Source of the DNA: Methylobacterium sp. Leaf108
GTDB lineage: Bacteria; Pseudomonadota; Alphaproteobacteria; Rhizobiales; Beijerinckiaceae
Length of the DNA stretch: 64,000 bases
NCBI RefSeq assembly: GCF_001423265.1
Contig: NZ_LMND01000012.1
Coordinates: 379,501 to 443,500 of the forward strand
Direction: 5' to 3'
Below are positions 44,052 to 52,806 of the stretch, piece after piece. Made by a program: the position numbers and the translations under genes. The stretch's first letter is position 1. The number at the start of each line of letters is the position of its first letter. A model generated the notes under the pieces. It worked only from the letters and a program-made list of their open reading frames with translations. It searched no databases and was not told the origin of the DNA.

Positions 44052-45113
44052 TCACGGCTTCGATCGGAGCAGGCGATCCTCGTCCTCCATGAGAAACCTG
44101 CGGCGCTCCGCTTCCTGCCCGGCGTAGCGGGCGATGTTCTCGCGGGTGACGAGGATGTGGGGCGTTTCCACGACGCGCGGGACGGTGCCCCCGACCGAGA
44201 GGCGCTTGGCGACGTCGAGGCCGATCTCGCCGATCATCGTGGGGAAGATGTCGACCGTCCCGGTCAGCTCGCCGGCCGCGATGGAGGCATAGGCCATGGC
44301 GGTACCGTCCGTGCCGAAGACGCGGATGCGCTCGAGCGCGCCCGCGGCCTTCACGGCCTCCACGACGCCCAGCGCCATGGTGTCGTTGTTGCAATAGATC
44401 CCGATCAGGTCGGGCGTCCCCGCGATGATCGCGCCGGCCGCATCCAGCGCCAGGCGCCGGTCCCACTGCCCGGAGACGCTCGCCACCACCGAGAAGGTCT
44501 TCACCTGCCCCAGGGTATCGCGGAACCCGGCCGAGCGATGGATGGTGGAGAAGACTCCGGGCTGACCCTCGATGACCGCGACCTTGCCCCCCCTGGGATA
44601 GTGCGCGATGAACCACCGGGCCACTGCGACGCCGAGGTCGCGGTTGATCGGCCCCACGAAGTGCCGGACGCTGTCGACCACCGCTCCGTCCACGTCGACC
44701 ACCGGCACCCCGGCCGCGATCGCCTCGTCGATGGCCGGCTGCAGGTTGAAGGTCGAGATCGGCGAGATCATCAGCGCCCTGTAGCGGTTGCCGATCATCG
44801 ACTGCATCAGCGCGAGCTGGCGCGTCTGGTCGGTCTCGTCGCGGGCGGCCTGGATATCGAGCTTCACCCCGTCGACCAGGGCACGCTGGCGATAGCCGGC
44901 GGCCATCAGGCGCCAGTACTCGTTGGCGGGCGTCTTCAGGATGACGCCGAACCGCTCGCCGCGCACGTCGGGCGCGGGCCCGAGTTCGTCGACGATACGG
45001 CTCCACCGGATCCGGCTCGGATCGGTGTCCGGATTGAAGCGAGGCTGCTGGGCGAAGGCGCCGGCCAGATGAAGCCAGAACAGAACAGCCGCCAGTCCGA
45101 GCCGTGCCATCAT
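44052..45113 (-). CDS. orphan periplasmic sugar-binding protein (type 1 fold)
   Basis: 353 residues from ATG 45113 (a second ATG follows; GGGGAAGGACG upstream). Signal peptide (LGLAAVLFWLHLAGAFAQ), then the two-lobed RbsB/XylF-like fold: ERFGVILKTPANEYWRLMAAG, a lobe hinge with DGVKLDIQAARDETDQTRQL, MISPISTFNLQPAIDEAIAAG, PVVDVDGAVVDS and YCNNDTMALGVVEAVKAAG, FGTDGTAMAYASI, ending ENIARYAGQEAERRRFLM. The ligand would be a pentose or similar sugar. No permease or ATPase gene is next to it. It could feed a distant transporter or act as a sensor subunit; the nearest upstream same-strand gene encodes a GGDEF-EAL protein. Confidence 0.85.
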   Translation of the reverse strand: MMARLGLAAVLFWLHLAGAFAQQPRFNPDTDPSRIRWSRIVDELGPAPDVRGERFGVILKTPANEYWRLMAAGYRQRALVDGVKLDIQAARDETDQTRQLALMQSMIGNRYRALMISPISTFNLQPAIDEAIAAGVPVVDVDGAVVDSVRHFVGPINRDLGVAVARWFIAHYPRGGKVAVIEGQPGVFSTIHRSAGFRDTLGQVKTFSVVASVSGQWDRRLALDAAGAIIAGTPDLIGIYCNNDTMALGVVEAVKAAGALERIRVFGTDGTAMAYASIAAGELTGTVDIFPTMIGEIGLDVAKRLSVGGTVPRVVETPHILVTRENIARYAGQEAERRRFLMEDEDRLLRSKP

Positions 45114-45597
45114 CGTCCTTCCCCGAGGGCGACGTCGCAGTCGCAGCGGCCCGGTGGATCCACCGACCCTCCGGTCTTGACGCCGTCCGCCACGCGACCG
45201 ACGGGGCCGAGTCGCGACGATCGGCGGTGCCAAAACCGCGACAGGCTGCACCGAACCGCCCTGTGGCGATAGCCTAGCGTGATTGCGCTTCGCGGTGGAA
45301 GGTTAATCGACGAGGCGGGGGCGACCACGCGCCTGCCTTTAAATTCGGGCCGACAGATCATCGCCAGTATCTCATGGATCGATGTCGGCCTATTTCCGTC
45401 GATATTCTGCTTTTATCACCGCTTTATACAAAATATTTAACACCCATTAGCGGATTTCTATTCAAGAGCGGACAAAAACAGGAAAACAACCCATCGTATT
45501 TTCCACTTGTTCACTTCGGCTGCCACGGGTCCCCCCCTCCACGGCTCTCGAGCTTGCCCGAGAGCCGCACCCTCGAGTGCCCGAGGCGGTCGGGCCC

Positions 45598-45705
45598 GAC
45601 TTGGGTGCGGGAAGGAGGCAGGGAGGTGGGGATGCCTGGTCGACCCGGCTGCCGAGGCCGGCGGAACCACGCCGACCCCTCCCCCTCCCCGCAAGGGCGA
45701 CGGGA
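45598..45705 (+). repeat. GC-rich dispersed repeat (copy 2)
   Basis: GGAGGTGGGGATGCCTGG, CGACCCGGCTGCCGAGG, CCGGCGGAACCACGCC, CCCGCAAGGGCGACGG; same order of blocks as in batD at 1436-1535. Confidence 0.6.
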
Positions 45706-45750
45706 CGCGTTTCACCGGCCCCATCGAGCGGGCGACGTCTCGTACGGAGG

Positions 45751-45847
45751 CCATTTGATGGCTTCGCCATGCGGATGGCGGTCATCCTCAGGCGCGGCGC
45801 GGGCGCCGTGATACGGCTGCCGCTGGCATCGGGCGGAAACCGGATCA
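45751..45847 (+). repeat. dispersed palindromic repeat R1, copy D
   Basis: CCATTTGATGGCTTCGCCATG, TCATCCTCAGGCGCGGCGC, GCGCCGTGATACGG, CGGGCGGAAACCGGATCA. More diverged than copies A-C and not directly at a gene end (the next stop is at 45955). Confidence 0.65.
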
Positions 45848-45954
45848 GGTCTCGGCGACGATTCTCCCGACGTGTCGCTTGCGCTCGCGCCGGTCGGATC
45901 GAGCCGGTCCGACGCTCCGGACGTCCTGCGGACAGGCGGGCGGGGCCGGCAGCC

Positions 45955-48324
45955 TCAGGCCGCCGCCACCATCGACATCGTCCGAATGATCTCCGCGACC
46001 TCGCTCACCGGCTGCGGCCGGCTGAAGAGGTAGCCTTGCAGCTCCTGGCATCCGGCCTGGCAGAGGAGGGTCTTCTGCTCCACCGTCTCGACGCCCTCGG
46101 CCACCACGTCCATGCGCAGGGACTGGCCCAGACGGATGACGGCCTTGACGATGGCGAGGCCGTCCTCGCTCTCGACCACGTCGCGGATGAAGCTGCGGTC
46201 GATCTTGATCTTGTCGAAGGGAAACCGGCGCAGGTAGCTCAGCGACGAGAATCCGGTGCCGAAATCGTCCATGGCGATGCGCACCCCGAGGGCACGCAGG
46301 GCGTGGAGGGTCGCCAGGGTGGCGTCGGAATCCTGCATCATCAACGATTCGGTGATCTCGAGATCGAGCCGCGTCGGCGGCAGTCCCGACCGGCGCAGGG
46401 CGCCTTCGACGTCGGCGACGAGATCGCGGTACTGGAACTGCAGGGGCGAGAGGTTGACGGCGACCTTGACGCCCACCGGCCAGGCGACGGCGTCGCGGCA
46501 GGCCTGTTCGAGGACCCAGCGGCCGATGTCCGGGATCAGTCCGGCCTCCTCCGCCAGGGGGATGAAGTCGCCGGGCGGCACCACGCCCCGCTCGGGATGG
46601 TGCCAGCGCAGCAGCGCCTCGAAGGCGACCACGGCGCCGGATCGCGCGTTCACCAGCGGCTGGTAGTGCAGCAGGAACTGACCGTCCGCGATGGCGACGC
46701 GCAGGTCGAGTTCCATCGTGCGCCGGCCCTGCACGCGGGCTTCCATCTCGGGTGCGAAGAACCGGTAGGTGCCGCGGCCCTCGCCCTTGGCGGCATAGAG
46801 GGCGAGGTCGGCGTTCTTGAGGAGTTCGTCGGGGGTCTCGCTCCCGTCCACGGTCTGGGCGATGCCGATGCTGACGCCGATGGCGATGTGGTGGCCCTCG
46901 ATATGGACGGGCTGGCTCAGGGTCGCGATGATCCGTTCGGCCAGCGCGCCGGCGTCCGCCCCCGGCGCATCGCCCCCCAGGACGACGGCGAACTCGTCGC
47001 CGCCGAGCCGGATCACCATGCCGGCGTCGCCGGTGGTCCCGACGAGCCGTGTCGCGGTCTCGCGCAGGAGCGCGTCCCCGACGGGATGGCCGAGGGTGTC
47101 GTTCACCGACTTGAAGCGGTCGAGGTCGAGGCACAGGACCGAGACCCGGGCGGGATGCCGAACGGCGGCGACCTCAGATTGGAGGTGCTCGCGAAACAGG
47201 ATGCGGTTGGGCAGCCCGGTCAGGGCATCGTGGCGGACCATCCGGTGCAGGCGGGCTTCGGTGCGCTGGCGCTCGGTGATGTCGTCGTAGGTGACGACGC
47301 GGCCGCCGCCGGCCATCGCCTCCTGCGAGACCTCGATGGTGCGTCCGTCCGCGAGCCGGCAATGATACGTGCCCGACCCCGCCTCGGGCCGGTGCGAGGT
47401 GGCCCGGCGCTCGGGCAACGCCGCCGCGAGACTCGCCAGCACGTCCTCGCCGTCGAACATCTCGGAGAAGCGGCGGTTCTGGACCAGGAGCCGGTCGTCG
47501 CCGTCGTACATGCGCAGGCCCAGGGTCATGTGGTCGAGGGCGGTCTCGAACCGGGCGTTCTGCGAGGCGATCTCGACGTCGTGGCTCGAGGCCTGCTGGG
47601 CCATCAGCATTTCGATGAAGCCGATCTTCTCGGCGATGCTGCGCTGCATGGTGGCGAGCGCGGTGAGCAGCAGCCCGGTTTCGTCCGATCTGGCGCCGTC
47701 GATGCGGTTGTCGAGCTTGCCCCCGGCGATGGCGGTGGCGATCCCCACCGCCTGGCGGATCGAGGGAACGATCGCCCGGCTCAGCAGCAGGGTGATGAGG
47801 AAGGCCGCCACGATCGACCCGGCCATGGCGACGAAGGTCTTCAGCCGGGTCTCCGCCACCAGGGCCTCGGCGGATTGCCGGAGCCGGAAGCCGTCGCTGG
47901 CGTAGACCCCGACCGCGCTGTCGAAGGTCCGCTCGATGGCCTCGAAGTCGCGGCGCCCGGGCGATGCCCCGGAGTCCCGCAAGGTCGCCTGAAGCTCGGA
48001 CACCGCGGCCTGGAGTTGCCGGGCGAGGGCCGCCCCGCGTTCGGACATCGCCCGTTCGCGGGCGACGTCCAGCGCGTCGAGGGTCGATTGCAGTTGGTCG
48101 ACGAACACCGCCGTGTTGGTCCCGCCCACCGCGATCTCGCGCGAGATGCCGAGGATGATCGCCTGCGCCGAGCGCAGGTAGCTCATCGACTGGAAGGCGT
48201 TGTCATAGATGCCGAGTGCGGCGGCGTTCAGCTTGGACTGGGAGTTCTGGGCGAGGAACCCGACGAAGATCGTCACCAGGGTGAGGCTGATGCAGCCGAA
48301 AAAGATCTTTGTCCGGATCGACAT
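45955..48324 (-). CDS. membrane GGDEF-EAL protein (cyclic-di-GMP turnover)
   Basis: 789 residues from ATG 48324 (ATG 48384 is possible). Membrane segments at 6-26 and 164-186 flank a ~140-residue periplasmic helical sensor domain; a HAMP-like linker (190-245), a PAS-like region (255-355), GGDEF domain with intact GGDEF at 441-445, and EAL domain with EAL at 569-571 and MDDFGTGFSSL, IKIDRSF and AEGVET further on. Both catalytic signatures look intact, so it could make or degrade c-di-GMP, linking an outside signal to motility and adhesion. The GGDEF domain starts with the HDALTGLPNR helix. Confidence 0.92.
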   Translation of the reverse strand: MSIRTKIFFGCISLTLVTIFVGFLAQNSQSKLNAAALGIYDNAFQSMSYLRSAQAIILGISREIAVGGTNTAVFVDQLQSTLDALDVARERAMSERGAALARQLQAAVSELQATLRDSGASPGRRDFEAIERTFDSAVGVYASDGFRLRQSAEALVAETRLKTFVAMAGSIVAAFLITLLLSRAIVPSIRQAVGIATAIAGGKLDNRIDGARSDETGLLLTALATMQRSIAEKIGFIEMLMAQQASSHDVEIASQNARFETALDHMTLGLRMYDGDDRLLVQNRRFSEMFDGEDVLASLAAALPERRATSHRPEAGSGTYHCRLADGRTIEVSQEAMAGGGRVVTYDDITERQRTEARLHRMVRHDALTGLPNRILFREHLQSEVAAVRHPARVSVLCLDLDRFKSVNDTLGHPVGDALLRETATRLVGTTGDAGMVIRLGGDEFAVVLGGDAPGADAGALAERIIATLSQPVHIEGHHIAIGVSIGIAQTVDGSETPDELLKNADLALYAAKGEGRGTYRFFAPEMEARVQGRRTMELDLRVAIADGQFLLHYQPLVNARSGAVVAFEALLRWHHPERGVVPPGDFIPLAEEAGLIPDIGRWVLEQACRDAVAWPVGVKVAVNLSPLQFQYRDLVADVEGALRRSGLPPTRLDLEITESLMMQDSDATLATLHALRALGVRIAMDDFGTGFSSLSYLRRFPFDKIKIDRSFIRDVVESEDGLAIVKAVIRLGQSLRMDVVAEGVETVEQKTLLCQAGCQELQGYLFSRPQPVSEVAEIIRTMSMVAAA

Positions 48325-48745
48325 GATCCACGCTGTCGTCACACTCTCGACTCCATCCGTTCCGCGCTCTGACGCACCGTCCACTCGCGACGCCAGGCCT
48401 CGTCGTGCCCACCGTCGGTTCGCGTCCGCGGACGCACAGGCCCGCCCGCCGACCCGCCGTTCGCCAGGGGAGCCGATCGCGGATCCGGCCGGCGCGCACG
48501 CGAAACCCGTATCGTACCCCTAAGGTTGCAATACAACTTCAAAGAGCGGAGGCCACGGCCGATGGCCATGGCCGGGCGAGGCCGGCCGTGATCGGGCCGG
48601 CGACGCGCTCGCCGCGCGGGACGAGGCAACGCGATCCGGCCCGACGAGACCTCGTGGGCCAAATACCTGCACGCCCTCCTCGGGGGCGGCAAGCCTCTCG
48701 CGGTTCATTTCAAGGGCGGGCAGGCGATTTTCGCGGCGCGGGCCG
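48325..48745. other. 421-bp intergenic region between GGDEF-EAL gene and sufE
   Basis: A short relative AT patch at 48515-48545 (CCTAAGGTTGCAATACAACTT) may belong to the promoter of the GGDEF-EAL gene. Open frames here lack coding character. No repeat seen. Confidence 0.4.
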
Positions 48746-49180
48746 TCATCGGGCATCGGCGGCGGCGAGGCGGACCGCGTCGCGGTGGATGCGGTCGGCC
48801 ATGGCGCGCACGCCGTTGGAGCGCTGCGGCGTCAGGTGCTCGGCCAAGCCCAGTTCCGTGTAGAGCGCGAAGGCGTCGGTGGCGGCGGCCTCCGACGGGG
48901 TCTTGCCGTCGAACAGCGCCACCATCAGGGCCACGAGCCCACGCACGATGTGGGCGTCGCTGTCGCCCCTCACCGACAGGCGGGGTGGCGAGGCCGAACG
49001 ATCGACCCCGAGGTCGAGCCAGACCTGGCTGGCGCAACCGTGGACCTTGTTGCCTTCGGTCTGCAGATCCTCGCCGCCCGGCGGCAGCGCCCGGCCGAGC
49101 TCGATCACGTAGCGATAGCGTTCTTCCCAATCCTCGATGAAGGCAAAATTCTCGACGATGGTCGCGATGGGGGGAAGCAT
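48746..49180 (-). CDS. sufE: SufE-type cysteine desulfurase sulfur acceptor
   Basis: 144 residues from ATG 49180 (GGGGGAAGC not used; several in-frame upstream codons are rejected for lack of similarity). SufE takes persulfide sulfur from SufS and passes it to the Suf scaffold during Fe-S cluster assembly. Typical features: IVENFAFIEDWEERYRYVIELG at the start, KVHGCASQVWL with the acceptor Cys (about residue 51), DSDAHIVRGLVALMVALFDGK, and LAEHLTPQRSNGVRAM. The rest of the suf operon is elsewhere. Confidence 0.93.
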   Translation of the reverse strand: MLPPIATIVENFAFIEDWEERYRYVIELGRALPPGGEDLQTEGNKVHGCASQVWLDLGVDRSASPPRLSVRGDSDAHIVRGLVALMVALFDGKTPSEAAATDAFALYTELGLAEHLTPQRSNGVRAMADRIHRDAVRLAAADAR

Positions 49181-49347
49181 GACGGGCGACACCGATTGTC
49201 GACGGGAACGGGGCCGGTCGCGCCGGCGTCCCGGCGCATATAGGCGGCATCGTCGGCGAGGCGAACCCCGTTGCGATGAGGCCGGGCGCCTCAGGGCCCT
49301 CCGGGGCGTCTCGGCAGGTTCACGATGGCCGCTTTTGCGAAAGCTGC

Positions 49348-50394
49348 CTAGTCCGGCACGATCCGGGTAAGCACCTCCGGCAATTGCAGCTCCAGCGGCT
49401 CGTCCGGGCCGACCGGACCGCGCACCGCGATCTCGGCCTGGGCGGCATAGGCGGCGATCAGCCGTGGCCCCAGGTTCGGCACGGCTCCGGCCGCACTCCC
49501 GCCCGCGCCGTTGCGCGAGGCGATGGAGAGGCGTACCGGCGCGCCGGCCGCCGCATCGATGCGGATCGTGATGGCGCAGGCCACCGAATCGGCGGTGGTG
49601 TCGAGGCATTCGGCCACGACTTCGGCCACGATCATGCCCAGGGCGTTGGCGGTGCGCGGCTCCACCAACGTGGTGCCCGTCCCGTCGATGGTGACGCCGA
49701 TGCGCCCGGCCCGCCGCAACTGCCCGAGGCCGGAGGCGAGGCGGTGGAGATAGTCGCGCAGGTCGATGGAGGCGATGTGGGGGGCCTCGTGCAGGTGCTG
49801 CTGCACCAGGGCGATCGCCCTCACCCGCTGCCCGAGGGCCTCGAAGCTGCCGCGGCAGGCGGGCGGGGCGGCGCGGCCGTAGAGGCCGATCAGGCTCACC
49901 ATCACCTGCAGGTTGTTGCGCACCCGGTGGTAGACCTCCGCCAGAAGCGTCTCCTTCTCGACCAGGGCCGCCTCCGCATGCGCCTCGGCGTTCTTGCGGT
50001 CGGTGATGTCGAAGCAGGTCCCGAGGTAGCCGGCGAAATGTCCGTCGTGCTCGATCGGCCGGGCGGTGTCGAGGAGCCAGCGATAGGCGCCGTCGTGGCG
50101 GCGCAGGCGGAACTCGGCGGTGAACGATTCCCGCAGGGTGAAGGCCTCTGCCACGAGGGCGAGGAAGCCGGGCGCGTCGTCGGGGTGGATGTTGCGCCGC
50201 CAGCCGTGCCCGGCCTCGTCATCGGCGGACCGCCCGGTGAACCGTAGCCAGCTCTCGTTGTGATGGACGGCACGGCCCTCCGTGTCCGAGCGCCACATCA
50301 TCAACGGCACGTCGTTCGCGAATTGCCGGAAGGCGTCACCCACAAGGCTCTCCGAGGCCATGCCGGTCGCCGATGTGTCCGCACTCATTCTCAA
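49348..50394 (-). CDS. PAS-domain sensor histidine kinase (HWE/HisKA_2 type)
   Basis: 348 residues, soluble. PAS fold at ~25-135 (FANDVPLMMWRSDTEGRAV, FTGRSADDEAGHGWRRNIHPDD, PAC segment FRLRRHDGAYRWLLDTARPI); then the dimerisation/phosphorylation helix with His156 (EVYHRVRNNLQVMVSLIGL), and a C-terminal ATPase-like domain (NALGMIVAEVVAEC ... GPRLIAAYAAQAE). The N-box Asn is not clear, and a Cys/Asp stretch follows, so ATP binding needs confirming. HisKA_2 kinases in Alphaproteobacteria often work in light or general stress signalling (EcfG-PhyR). No response regulator is adjacent. Confidence 0.87.
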   Translation of the reverse strand: MRMSADTSATGMASESLVGDAFRQFANDVPLMMWRSDTEGRAVHHNESWLRFTGRSADDEAGHGWRRNIHPDDAPGFLALVAEAFTLRESFTAEFRLRRHDGAYRWLLDTARPIEHDGHFAGYLGTCFDITDRKNAEAHAEAALVEKETLLAEVYHRVRNNLQVMVSLIGLYGRAAPPACRGSFEALGQRVRAIALVQQHLHEAPHIASIDLRDYLHRLASGLGQLRRAGRIGVTIDGTGTTLVEPRTANALGMIVAEVVAECLDTTADSVACAITIRIDAAAGAPVRLSIASRNGAGGSAAGAVPNLGPRLIAAYAAQAEIAVRGPVGPDEPLELQLPEVLTRIVPD

Positions 50395-50701
50395 TCCGAT
50401 CCGCCCGTCGCATGCCGTCCGTGTTCAGAGACTCCCGACGGCGGTTCAACGTGTCCCGGATGGCGCCGTTCCAGGCCCGCGCCGGTGACGGACACGGCAC
50501 AGGTTCCAGGGCGGCGGGCGGTCCGTCGCGGCGGGATGTCCCCACCGGGACGGGGCTGGTTCGCGGGGAGGGTCATGGGCGAGCGCCAGTGGTTCCGACT
50601 CCGGGTCGCCGGGCGCCGATCGAAGGCGTCGCCGACCCCGTTTCGGGCGCCTACCTCGCCCAGGTGCCCGCCGTGCGCAACCCCGGGGTCGTGGGCGACG
50701 C
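50395..50701. other. 307-bp non-coding stretch
   Basis: It lies between two minus-strand genes. No supported gene or clear signal; small frames on both strands look random. It presumably holds the kinase gene promoter. Confidence 0.35.
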
Positions 50702-51277
50702 CTATCCCAGGGCACCGGCGATGGCGGTGACGATGCGCGGATCGTTGGGCTCGACGAAGGAGGGATAGGCGCCGAGGATGTCGCCGTCGCGGCCGATCAG
50801 ATATTTGTGGAAGTTCCAGTTGGGAACCGTGCCCGGCTTCTCGGCCGCCGCCCAGCGATAGAACGGATGCGCCTTGGGTCCCCGCACATGGGTCTTCGAC
50901 ACGACGGGGAAGGTGACGCCGTGGTTGGCGCGGGCGGCCTCCGCGATGGCCATCCCGTCCAGGGGCTCCTGGTTGCCGAAATCGGGCGAGGGCACCGCGA
51001 TGACGGTGAGCCCCCTGTCGCCGAACCGGGTCCACAGGGCCTGGAGACCCGAGAACTGCCCGGCATAGCCGCAGGAGGTGGCGGTGTTGACGATCAGGAT
51101 CGGCTTGCCGGCGTGAGCCGACAGGGGGAGCGTGCCGCCCTCCGGCCTGTCGAAGCCGAAGCTGGCGGCTGTCTCCCCGGCCGCGCGGACGGGGCGGGCG
51201 GCGAGGCAAAAGCCGAGGAGGAGGAGCGCCTGGCGGCGGGGAATCGACGGCGAGGAGAACGACGCTGAGGACGACAT
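50702..51277 (-). CDS. glutathione peroxidase-family protein, exported
   Basis: 191 residues from ATG 51277. The N-terminus has a twin-arginine-like motif (SIPRRQALLLLGFCLAARP) and AxA cleavage before AGETAAS, so export by Tat is likely. The peroxidase domain has the Cys form: TATSCGYAGQFSGLQALW (peroxidatic Cys), SPDFGNQEP, and VPNWNFHKYLIGRDG with the conserved Trp and Asn. The enzyme would reduce peroxides with thiol donors in the periplasm. A longer frame reaching 51439 lacks similarity. Confidence 0.88.
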   Translation of the reverse strand: MSSSASFSSPSIPRRQALLLLGFCLAARPVRAAGETAASFGFDRPEGGTLPLSAHAGKPILIVNTATSCGYAGQFSGLQALWTRFGDRGLTVIAVPSPDFGNQEPLDGMAIAEAARANHGVTFPVVSKTHVRGPKAHPFYRWAAAEKPGTVPNWNFHKYLIGRDGDILGAYPSFVEPNDPRIVTAIAGALG

Positions 51278-51444
51278 GGACGCTCCATAGCTGGCAAAGC
51301 CGGCGGCCGTTGCCGCCACGGCATCGACCAGCAAGATAGGCCATCGGGGCGGAGCCGCCATCGTAGCGTCGCCGCAGGGGGAACCTTTCCCACGGGGTCG
51401 GCTTGTGCGTGAGCCATTCACGAACAACGGATCAGACACACGCC

Positions 51445-51999
51445 ATGCGCAACCTGCTGCTGGGAACGACCCTCCTCGTCGCGAGCACGACGCTGGCCCT
51501 CGGCCAGGCGCCCACTGCGCAGGCCCCGGCGCCGGCCGCCCCCGCGACGCTCGCCAACGACCTGCGTCCCACCTTCGTCGCCCAGGCCGCGACGGACAGG
51601 GTGACCTCGAAGCTGATCGGCCTGACGATCCAGAACGGCGCCAACGAGACCATCGGAGAGATCGCCGACATCGTCCTCGACGAGTCGAGCACGATCAAGG
51701 CCTGGATCGTGGGCGTCGGCGGCTTCCTCGGCATCGGCACGAAGTACGTCGCCATCGACCCGAGCGCCCTCAAGCTCACGCGCGTCGACGACAAGACGAT
51801 GAAGGCGTCCATCGAGACGACGAAGGACCAGATCCGCGCGGCACCGGAATACATCTATCTCGGCGCCGCCAAACCGAACGAGGCCAAGCCCGCGGCTAGC
51901 GACGTCAAGCCCACGGCCGGCGACGGCAAGCCCGTGACGACCGACACCAAGCCGGCCGCCGCCGACATGCCCGCCACCACCGAGACCAAGCCCAACTGA
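51445..51999 (+). CDS. PRC-barrel domain protein, exported
   Basis: 184 residues from ATG 51445. Signal peptide (LLLGTTLLVASTTLALGQ), then a PRC-barrel fold at about 50-135 (VTSKLIGLTIQNGANETIGEI, IVLDESSTIKAWIVGVGGFL, GTKYVAIDPSALKLTRV). The C-terminus is a degenerate KP/KPT-repeat tail (KPAASDVKPTAGDGKPVTT). Exported PRC-barrel proteins are abundant in Methylobacterium and Rhizobiales; function unknown. Divergent from the peroxidase gene. Confidence 0.85.
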   Translation: MRNLLLGTTLLVASTTLALGQAPTAQAPAPAAPATLANDLRPTFVAQAATDRVTSKLIGLTIQNGANETIGEIADIVLDESSTIKAWIVGVGGFLGIGTKYVAIDPSALKLTRVDDKTMKASIETTKDQIRAAPEYIYLGAAKPNEAKPAASDVKPTAGDGKPVTTDTKPAAADMPATTETKPN

Positions 52000-52119
52000 C
52001 AAGCCGATCGACATGGGATGCGGGGCGAATCGGGGTGACCCGCACCGCCCCGCGAGCCCGCATGTGTCTGCCGACCGTCCCTCTGGCGGCCCGAATCGGC
52101 CCGACACCGTCAGTAAGGT

Positions 52120-52623
52120 TCAGTCCCGACTGGCCAAGGCTTCGCGCACGGTGGACGCCACCGCGTCCGCCCGCGGGTCGGGGGCCACGAACATCGCGCG
52201 CGGGGCGATTCCCGCGGCTTCGCACCACGCCGTGTCGGTGAGGTCGCTGGCGAAGACGATGCGCAGGTCCGGCCGCAGGGCGCGTGCCTCGACGGCGAGC
52301 TTGGCCGAGCAGAGCTCGCCCTGAAGCGTCACGTCGGTGACGAGGACGTCGACGGGCAGGCCAAGCGCCAGGACGGTCATCGCATCGACGCCGCAGTCGA
52401 CGGTGGTCGCGGTGTAGCCCGCCCGCCTGATCTGGCAGGCGACCTCGTCGCGCCAGTGCTTCTGCCGTCCCGCGATCAGGACCTGGACCCCGTAGGCGCC
52501 GCCCTGGTTGCCAGAGGCCGGCCGGGAAATGGTTCGCGGCGAAACGGATCGCGGCATGGAAACGTCCCGGGCGTTCTGCGACATCCGCGTGCTCGTCACC
52601 TCGTTCGCGTTGCGTTGCAGCAT
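52120..52623 (-). CDS. receiver-like domain protein
   Basis: 167 residues from ATG 52623 (Met at 52557 would give a 145-residue form). From residue ~45 it has a CheY-like pattern: VQVLIAGRQKHWRDEVACQIRRAGY, then DVLVTDVTLQGELCSAKLAVEARALRPDLRIVFASDL and DAVASTVREALA. The phospho-acceptor Asp can be placed at VTDV, but the acidic pair of strand 1 is replaced (AGRQ), so phosphorylation is questionable. No output domain. No partner kinase next to it. Confidence 0.65.
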   Translation of the reverse strand: MLQRNANEVTSTRMSQNARDVSMPRSVSPRTISRPASGNQGGAYGVQVLIAGRQKHWRDEVACQIRRAGYTATTVDCGVDAMTVLALGLPVDVLVTDVTLQGELCSAKLAVEARALRPDLRIVFASDLTDTAWCEAAGIAPRAMFVAPDPRADAVASTVREALASRD

Positions 52624-52806
52624 GCTACGTCACGATGCATTCATGAGACAAGCCTGCGAGGCGCCGCGAAACGGAACCCGCATGGTGAATTCTTGAGCAG
52701 CCTCCCGCGTTCCACCGGTTGACGCGCGAACCCGAGGCGGGGCAACTCCGGCCGCGCCAGCCACCGCCAGAATCGCCGCGTGGCGAACAGCCGGAGTCGC
52801 TCCACG

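Larger units (their letters stand above)
45114..45954. other. 841-bp non-coding region with AT-rich island and repeats
   Basis: It contains, in order: a GC-rich upstream part of the sugar-binding gene; an AT-rich island (about 45370-45515, e.g. TTTATACAAAATATTTAACA); a 9-bp hairpin CGGCTCTCG/CGAGAGCCG (45542-45550, 45559-45567); the second copy of the batD-type repeat (45598-45705); and R1 copy D (45751-45847). No convincing gene. It looks like an accumulation point for repeats or a remnant of an insertion. Confidence 0.6.

Noticed and set aside
45370..45515. AT-rich island as a replication origin
   Set aside because: It has AT-rich sequence but no perfect DnaA box; the DnaA-box pair is at 19587-19677 instead.
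50446..50715. Short minus-strand frames upstream of the glutathione peroxidase gene's 3' side
   Set aside because: Arg/Pro-rich translation typical of non-coding GC-rich DNA; no start signal or domain.
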